From NCBI GenBank assembly GCA_005883355.1, contig VAXG01000042.1, positions 1 to 40,166 on the forward strand: a stretch of DNA of 40,166 nucleotides. The letters are read 5' to 3'. Position 1 is the stretch's first letter. Every line of letters starts with the position of its first letter. A program made the translations under genes and the position numbers. This document shows, one piece after another, positions 37,281 to 40,166 of the stretch. The notes under the pieces are model-generated. The model was not told where the DNA came from, ran no database searches, and saw only the letters and a list, made by a program, of their open reading frames with translations. This DNA comes from Actinomycetota bacterium. GTDB taxonomy: Bacteria; Actinomycetota; Thermoleophilia; Gaiellales; Gaiellaceae.

Positions 37281-38014
37281 CGAAGCCGGGCAAAGCCCGG
37301 CTTCGCGCTGAGTGTTAGTTGCGCGTCGTTCGGGACTTCGACTCGCACATAGCCGAGCGCTACGCCCGGCACGGCGCTCGTGATGCGGCCGACGTTCTTT
37401 CCGTCCAGCAGCAACTCGTCTCCCTGCTCGGCTTCGCCGTCGATCTCCAGCACGCGCAGTCTTCTGTTCACCTTGCCTCGATAACGCTGTCTTGCGATCG
37501 GTTCCTGGCCGGGATAGCAGCCTTTGCTGAAGCTGATGTGCGTCTCGTCCAGGCCGGCCTCTGCGGGGAGGACGCGCTCGTCGATCTCTCGGCCCCAGCG
37601 CGGGATGCCCGACTCGATCCGCCAACGCTCGAAGTCCTCCGCGGCCGCCTCTTCTCCCGGCGGACGCTCGTCGAGCACTTCTTCGCCGCCGAGCACGAGC
37701 CACGCCTCGTGCTGCTCCGGCTCGATCTCCGCCTTGGCGGCGAAGCGCATCCGAACGAGCTCCGTGCGCACCTTCTCCCCGAGCTCGGGCTCCGTCGAGA
37801 GCAGGAAGTCGTCCGCGGCGCGACGCACGATCCGCAGCGGCGCGATCACGCGAGCCTTCGCCGTCAGCAGGAGTGCGTCGCACGCGTCGCCCACCGCAAG
37901 CGCCTCGACGTCGTTCGAGACCATGCGCTGGAGGTAGTCGGCGGCGTCGGGCCCGGCGACGCGCAGAAACGCACGGGGAACGCGCGCGACTGCCCGTGAC
38001 GTGACGCTCTGCAT
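37277..38014 (-). CDS. ygfZ: YgfZ/GcvT-type folate-binding protein
   Basis: 245 residues from ATG 38014, with TACACT 7 bases upstream. The diagnostic K-G-C-[FY]-x-G-Q-E motif is KGCYPGQE with Cys166, followed by IARQRYRGKVNRRLRVLEIDG. The N-terminal half has RVAGPDAADYLQRMVSNDVEAL as in GcvT-like tetrahydrofolate-binding proteins. YgfZ helps assemble or repair certain iron-sulfur enzymes with folate. Its last nine codons form one arm-pair of a hairpin placed at the end of the convergent tetR gene. Confidence 0.9.
   Translation of the reverse strand: MQSVTSRAVARVPRAFLRVAGPDAADYLQRMVSNDVEALAVGDACDALLLTAKARVIAPLRIVRRAADDFLLSTEPELGEKVRTELVRMRFAAKAEIEPEQHEAWLVLGGEEVLDERPPGEEAAAEDFERWRIESGIPRWGREIDERVLPAEAGLDETHISFSKGCYPGQEPIARQRYRGKVNRRLRVLEIDGEAEQGDELLLDGKNVGRITSAVPGVALGYVRVEVPNDAQLTLSAKPGFARLR
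37280..37306 (+). terminator. TetR terminator embedded in the ygfZ 3' codons
   Basis: A perfect 12-base inverted repeat, GCGAAGCCGGGC (37280-37291) and its complement (37295-37306) around AAA. It starts at the last base of the tetR stop and lies wholly inside ygfZ coding sequence. No T-run follows on the plus strand. Confidence 0.72.
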
Positions 38015-38020
38015 GCCGAT

Positions 38021-38027
38021 TAGTGTA
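38021..38027. promoter_or_regulatory. Symmetric bidirectional promoter between ygfZ and the sulfite-oxidase-like gene
   Basis: TAGTGTA serves both directions: TAGTGT on the plus strand is 8 bases before GTG 38035, and TACACT on the minus strand is 7 bases before ATG 38014. The whole gap is 20 bases and contains no ribosome-binding site, so both genes appear leaderless. Confidence 0.55.
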
Positions 38028-38034
38028 GGTACGC

Positions 38035-38646
38035 GTGAGTCTCTTCCGTTCTAAGGTGGAGCAGAAGCTGGTCGACAAGGGGCTCGATCCGGCGAGGCTC
38101 CCGCCCGGGCAGTACCTGACGGAGAAGTGGCCCGTCCTTCATGCCGGCACCGTTCCCCGGACGGATCTCGCGACGTGGGATTTCAAGGTCTTCGGGGAGG
38201 TCGAAGAGCCGATCACGCTCGACTACGACGAGCTGCGCGCGCTGCCGCAGACCGAGATCACGACTGACATCCACTGCGTCACGCGCTGGAGCCGTTTCGA
38301 CACCTCTTTCAAAGGCGTGCACTGGCGAGAGCTCGCGAAGCTCGTGCGGCCAAAGCAGAGCGCCCATTTCGTGCTCGCGCATGCGGAGCAGGGCTTCACA
38401 GCCAACGTCCCGCTCGAGGCGCTCGAGGACGACAATGCTCTCGTCGCCTGGGAGGCCGACGGCGAGCCGCTCGAGCCGGAGCACGGCTGGCCTCTGCGCC
38501 TCGTCGTTCCCTCACGCTACTTCTGGAAGAGCGCCAAGTGGCTGCGGGCCATCGAGTTGTTGCCGGCCGACCAACCCGGCTTCTGGGAGCGCTATGGCTA
38601 CCACAACGACGCCGACTACTGGAAGGAAGAGCGGTACGAATTCTGA
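38035..38646 (+). CDS. Sulfite-oxidase-like molybdopterin-dependent oxidoreductase
   Basis: 203 residues from GTG 38035. The oxidoreductase molybdopterin-binding domain is complete: FGEVEEPITLDYDELRALPQTEITTDIHCVTRWSRFDTSFKGVHWRELAKLV with Cys81 as the expected molybdenum-thiolate ligand, then VPSRYFWKSAKWLRAIELL and the terminal WERYGYHNDADYWKEERYEF. It belongs to the short YedY/MsrP-like group. Unlike MsrP, it has no twin-arginine signal peptide, so it is cytoplasmic, and the physiological substrate and partner are unknown. It shares a tiny promoter region with ygfZ. Confidence 0.9.
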   Translation: MSLFRSKVEQKLVDKGLDPARLPPGQYLTEKWPVLHAGTVPRTDLATWDFKVFGEVEEPITLDYDELRALPQTEITTDIHCVTRWSRFDTSFKGVHWRELAKLVRPKQSAHFVLAHAEQGFTANVPLEALEDDNALVAWEADGEPLEPEHGWPLRLVVPSRYFWKSAKWLRAIELLPADQPGFWERYGYHNDADYWKEERYEF

Positions 38647-38737
38647 CGAACGCGTTCCCCCTTTCGAGGGAGCGCGCGCGGCCGGTGAGGAACCGATATC
38701 TCATGCGAACCACCTCCCCCTAATCCCCCTCGCAAAG

Positions 38738-38758
38738 CGGCCCTCCCCGGGCCGTTTT
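38738..38758 (+). terminator. Rho-independent terminator of the sulfite-oxidase-like gene
   Basis: Stem CGGCCC/GGGCCG (38738-38743 and 38749-38754), loop TCCCC, followed by TTTT at 38755-38758; flanking CAAA and TTTG can extend the stem. About 90 bases after the stop. The intervening bases (38647-38737) contain no gene. Confidence 0.78.
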
Positions 38759-38790
38759 GCTGTTCAGGTCACTTTTGCGTTCAGGAACGA

Positions 38791-38816
38791 CGAAGGCCGG
38801 CTTGCGCCGGCCTTCG
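38791..38816 (-). terminator. Terminator-like hairpin after groEL
   Basis: A perfect 11-base inverted repeat with arm CGAAGGCCGGC (38791-38801), loop TTGC and complement to 38816. It lies 24 bases past the groEL stop on the minus strand. Between it and the terminator at 38738 a few T-rich bases could help either direction. Confidence 0.75.
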
Positions 38817-38840
38817 AAGTCAAGCGAGCGGGCGACTCGC

Positions 38841-40166
38841 TTACATCATGTCCATGCCGCCCATGCCGCCCGGCATGCCGGCACCAGCGCCAGCCTTCTC
38901 CGGGGCCTCGGCGACGATCGCCTCGGTGGTGAGGATGTTCTTCGCAATCGACGCTGCGTTCTGAAGCGCCGAGCGAACCACCATCGTCGGGTCGGTGATC
39001 CCGGCCTTGACGAGATCCTCGTACTCATTCGTCTCGACGTTGAGCCCGAACCCCTTCGGAGAGTTCCTGATCTTGTCGACGACGATCGAGCCCTCGAGGC
39101 CGGCGTTGTTCGCCAACTGGCGGACCGGCTCCTCGAGCGAGCGGACGACGATCGTTGCACCGGTGCGCTCGTCCCCTTCGTAGTCGTCGAGCGTGATCGC
39201 GTCGATGGTGTTCACGAGCGCGACTCCGCCGCCAGGAACGACACCCTCTTCCAGAGCGGCGCGCGCCGCCTGGAGAGCGTCCTCGACGCGGTGCTTCTTC
39301 TCCTTCATCTCGGTCTCGGTCGCAGCGCCGACCTTGACGACTGCAACGCCACCGGCGAGCTTCGCGAGCCGCTCCTGGAGCTTCTCGCGGTCGAAGTCCG
39401 AGTCGGTGTTCTCGATCTCGGCCTTCAGCTGCTTGATCCGGGCCTTGATCCCGTCCGGATCGCCGGCCCCGTCGATGATCGTCGTCGTGTCCTTGTCGAC
39501 GACGACGCGACGTGCGTGGCCGAGCTGCGCGATCTTCGTGTTCTCGAGCTTGAGGCCCATCTCCTCGGTGATCACCTCTGCGCCCGTGAGGATCGCAATG
39601 TCCTCGAGCATGCGCTTACGGCGGTCGCCGAAGCCGGGAGCCTTGACCGCGACGGCCGTGAACGTGCCGCGCAGCTTGTTGACGACGATCGTCGCGAGCG
39701 ACTCGCCCTCGACGTCCTCTGCGACGATCAGCAGCGGCTTGCCGGCCTGGATGACCTGCTCCAGAACCGGGAGGAGATCCTTGACCGCACCGATCTTCTG
39801 GTTGGCGACCAGGATGTAAGGGTCCTCCAGCACGGCTTCCATGCGCTCGGGGTCGGTCACCATGTACGGCGACAGATAGCCCTTGTCGAACTGCATGCCC
39901 TCGGTGAACTCGAGCTCGAGGCCGAACGTCTGGCCCTCCTCGACGTTCACGACGCCGTCCTTGCCGACCTTCTCGATCGCGTCGGAGAGGACCTCGCCGA
40001 TCTCACGGTCGCGTGAGGAGACGGTCGCGACGCGCGCGATGTCTTCCTTGCCGGAGATCTCCTTGGACTGCGACTTCAGGTTCTCGACGACCTCCTCGAC
40101 AGCACGCTCGATGCCGCGCTTGATCGCCATCGGGTTCGCACCCGCGGCGACGTTCCGAAGACCGTC
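38841..40166 (-). CDS. groEL: Chaperonin GroEL (Hsp60), 5' end outside window
   Basis: 441 residues of a roughly 540-residue protein, read from the window edge ([27 protein letters not shown]) to the stop at 38841-38843. The ATG at 40130 is an internal Met, not the start. Apical and equatorial landmarks are [51 protein letters not shown] and a C-terminal [29 protein letters not shown]. The tail [16 protein letters not shown] is the flexible Gly-Met type of a housekeeping GroEL rather than the His-rich actinobacterial paralogue. groES would lie upstream, outside the window, or elsewhere. Confidence 0.97.
   Translation of the reverse strand, partial: DGLRNVAAGANPMAIKRGIERAVEEVVENLKSQSKEISGKEDIARVATVSSRDREIGEVLSDAIEKVGKDGVVNVEEGQTFGLELEFTEGMQFDKGYLSPYMVTDPERMEAVLEDPYILVANQKIGAVKDLLPVLEQVIQAGKPLLIVAEDVEGESLATIVVNKLRGTFTAVAVKAPGFGDRRKRMLEDIAILTGAEVITEEMGLKLENTKIAQLGHARRVVVDKDTTTIIDGAGDPDGIKARIKQLKAEIENTDSDFDREKLQERLAKLAGGVAVVKVGAATETEMKEKKHRVEDALQAARAALEEGVVPGGGVALVNTIDAITLDDYEGDERTGATIVVRSLEEPVRQLANNAGLEGSIVVDKIRNSPKGFGLNVETNEYEDLVKAGITDPTMVVRSALQNAASIAKNILTTEAIVAEAPEKAGAGAGMPGGMGGMDMM

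Noticed and set aside
40128-40130. ATG at 40130 as the groEL start
   Set aside because: The frame continues to the window edge with the conserved GroEL sequence [15 protein letters not shown], so this Met is internal.
1-40166. CRISPR arrays, insertion sequences, prophage or toxin-antitoxin loci
   Set aside because: No regularly spaced repeats, transposase, integrase or recognisable toxin genes were seen; the repeats found are two- to four-copy palindromes and one tandem duplication.

Overview
The window is a gene-dense, GC-rich (roughly two thirds GC by eye) bacterial chromosome segment with many GTG and TTG starts, 4-base start/stop overlaps, promoters that sit directly against start codons, a futalosine-route menaquinone gene and aerobic aromatic and purine catabolism. 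This suggests a high-GC actinobacterium, most plausibly of the Thermoleophilia (Gaiellales/Solirubrobacterales type). That placement is inference; no rRNA is present. No stretch over about 200 bases is without a gene or a named element, and there is no CRISPR array, transposase or phage gene.

Region 1 (1-6832) is phenylacetate degradation plus odds and ends: the end of paaC, then paaD, then a gene that ORF callers split. This is a 72-residue SelW/Rdx-family protein (1059-1277) whose in-frame TGA lies exactly at the second redox position of its CxxU motif. A bacterial-SECIS-like hairpin follows 17-35 bases downstream, so it is probably a selenoprotein. Next come a DUF4389 membrane protein, a small lipoprotein, paaG, a cytosolic HtrA-like protease, three minus-strand genes (EthD, enoyl-CoA hydratase, paaF), a VOC protein and a DUF606 membrane protein. 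A PaaJ-like thiolase appears later (29186-30349).

Region 2 (7189-24876) is a large purine-salvage and ureide locus. Xanthine dehydrogenase is encoded as three minus-strand subunits. A plus-strand run carries adenine deaminase, 8-oxoguanine deaminase, 5-hydroxyisourate hydrolase, OHCU decarboxylase, the membrane cytochrome-c urate oxidase PuuD, a DUF3830 protein and a LanC-like protein. A minus-strand run carries an aldehyde dehydrogenase, a short allantoate amidohydrolase-like M20 enzyme and a complete BMP-type nucleoside/nucleobase ABC importer. Together they take up purines, convert adenine, oxidised guanine and (hypo)xanthine to urate, then urate to allantoin. Allantoinase is not in the window. 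A 124-base tandem repeat duplicates the 3' end of the aldehyde dehydrogenase gene.

Region 3 (24894-29132) is regulatory: an ECF sigma factor carrying its own membrane anchor and Pro/Thr-rich tail, a GAF-EAL c-di-GMP phosphodiesterase, a stand-alone receiver and a polytopic membrane protein. Region 4 (29186-35937) holds the thiolase and mqnD, a DtxR/MntR-type regulator, two small orphan genes, and a six-gene operon in which every junction overlaps by exactly 4 bases (YetF-like, lipoprotein, atypical NRAMP, two PRC-barrel proteins, ornithine cyclodeaminase family). Region 5 (36003-40166) holds tRNA-Arg(GCG), a cupin/TetR divergent pair with a repeated operator, ygfZ, a sulfite-oxidase-like molybdoenzyme and most of groEL.

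A recurrent signal is a TAnnnT hexamer 6-8 bases before the start codon of at least a dozen genes, the signature of leaderless transcripts. In several divergent pairs the same few bases serve as the -10 element on both strands.
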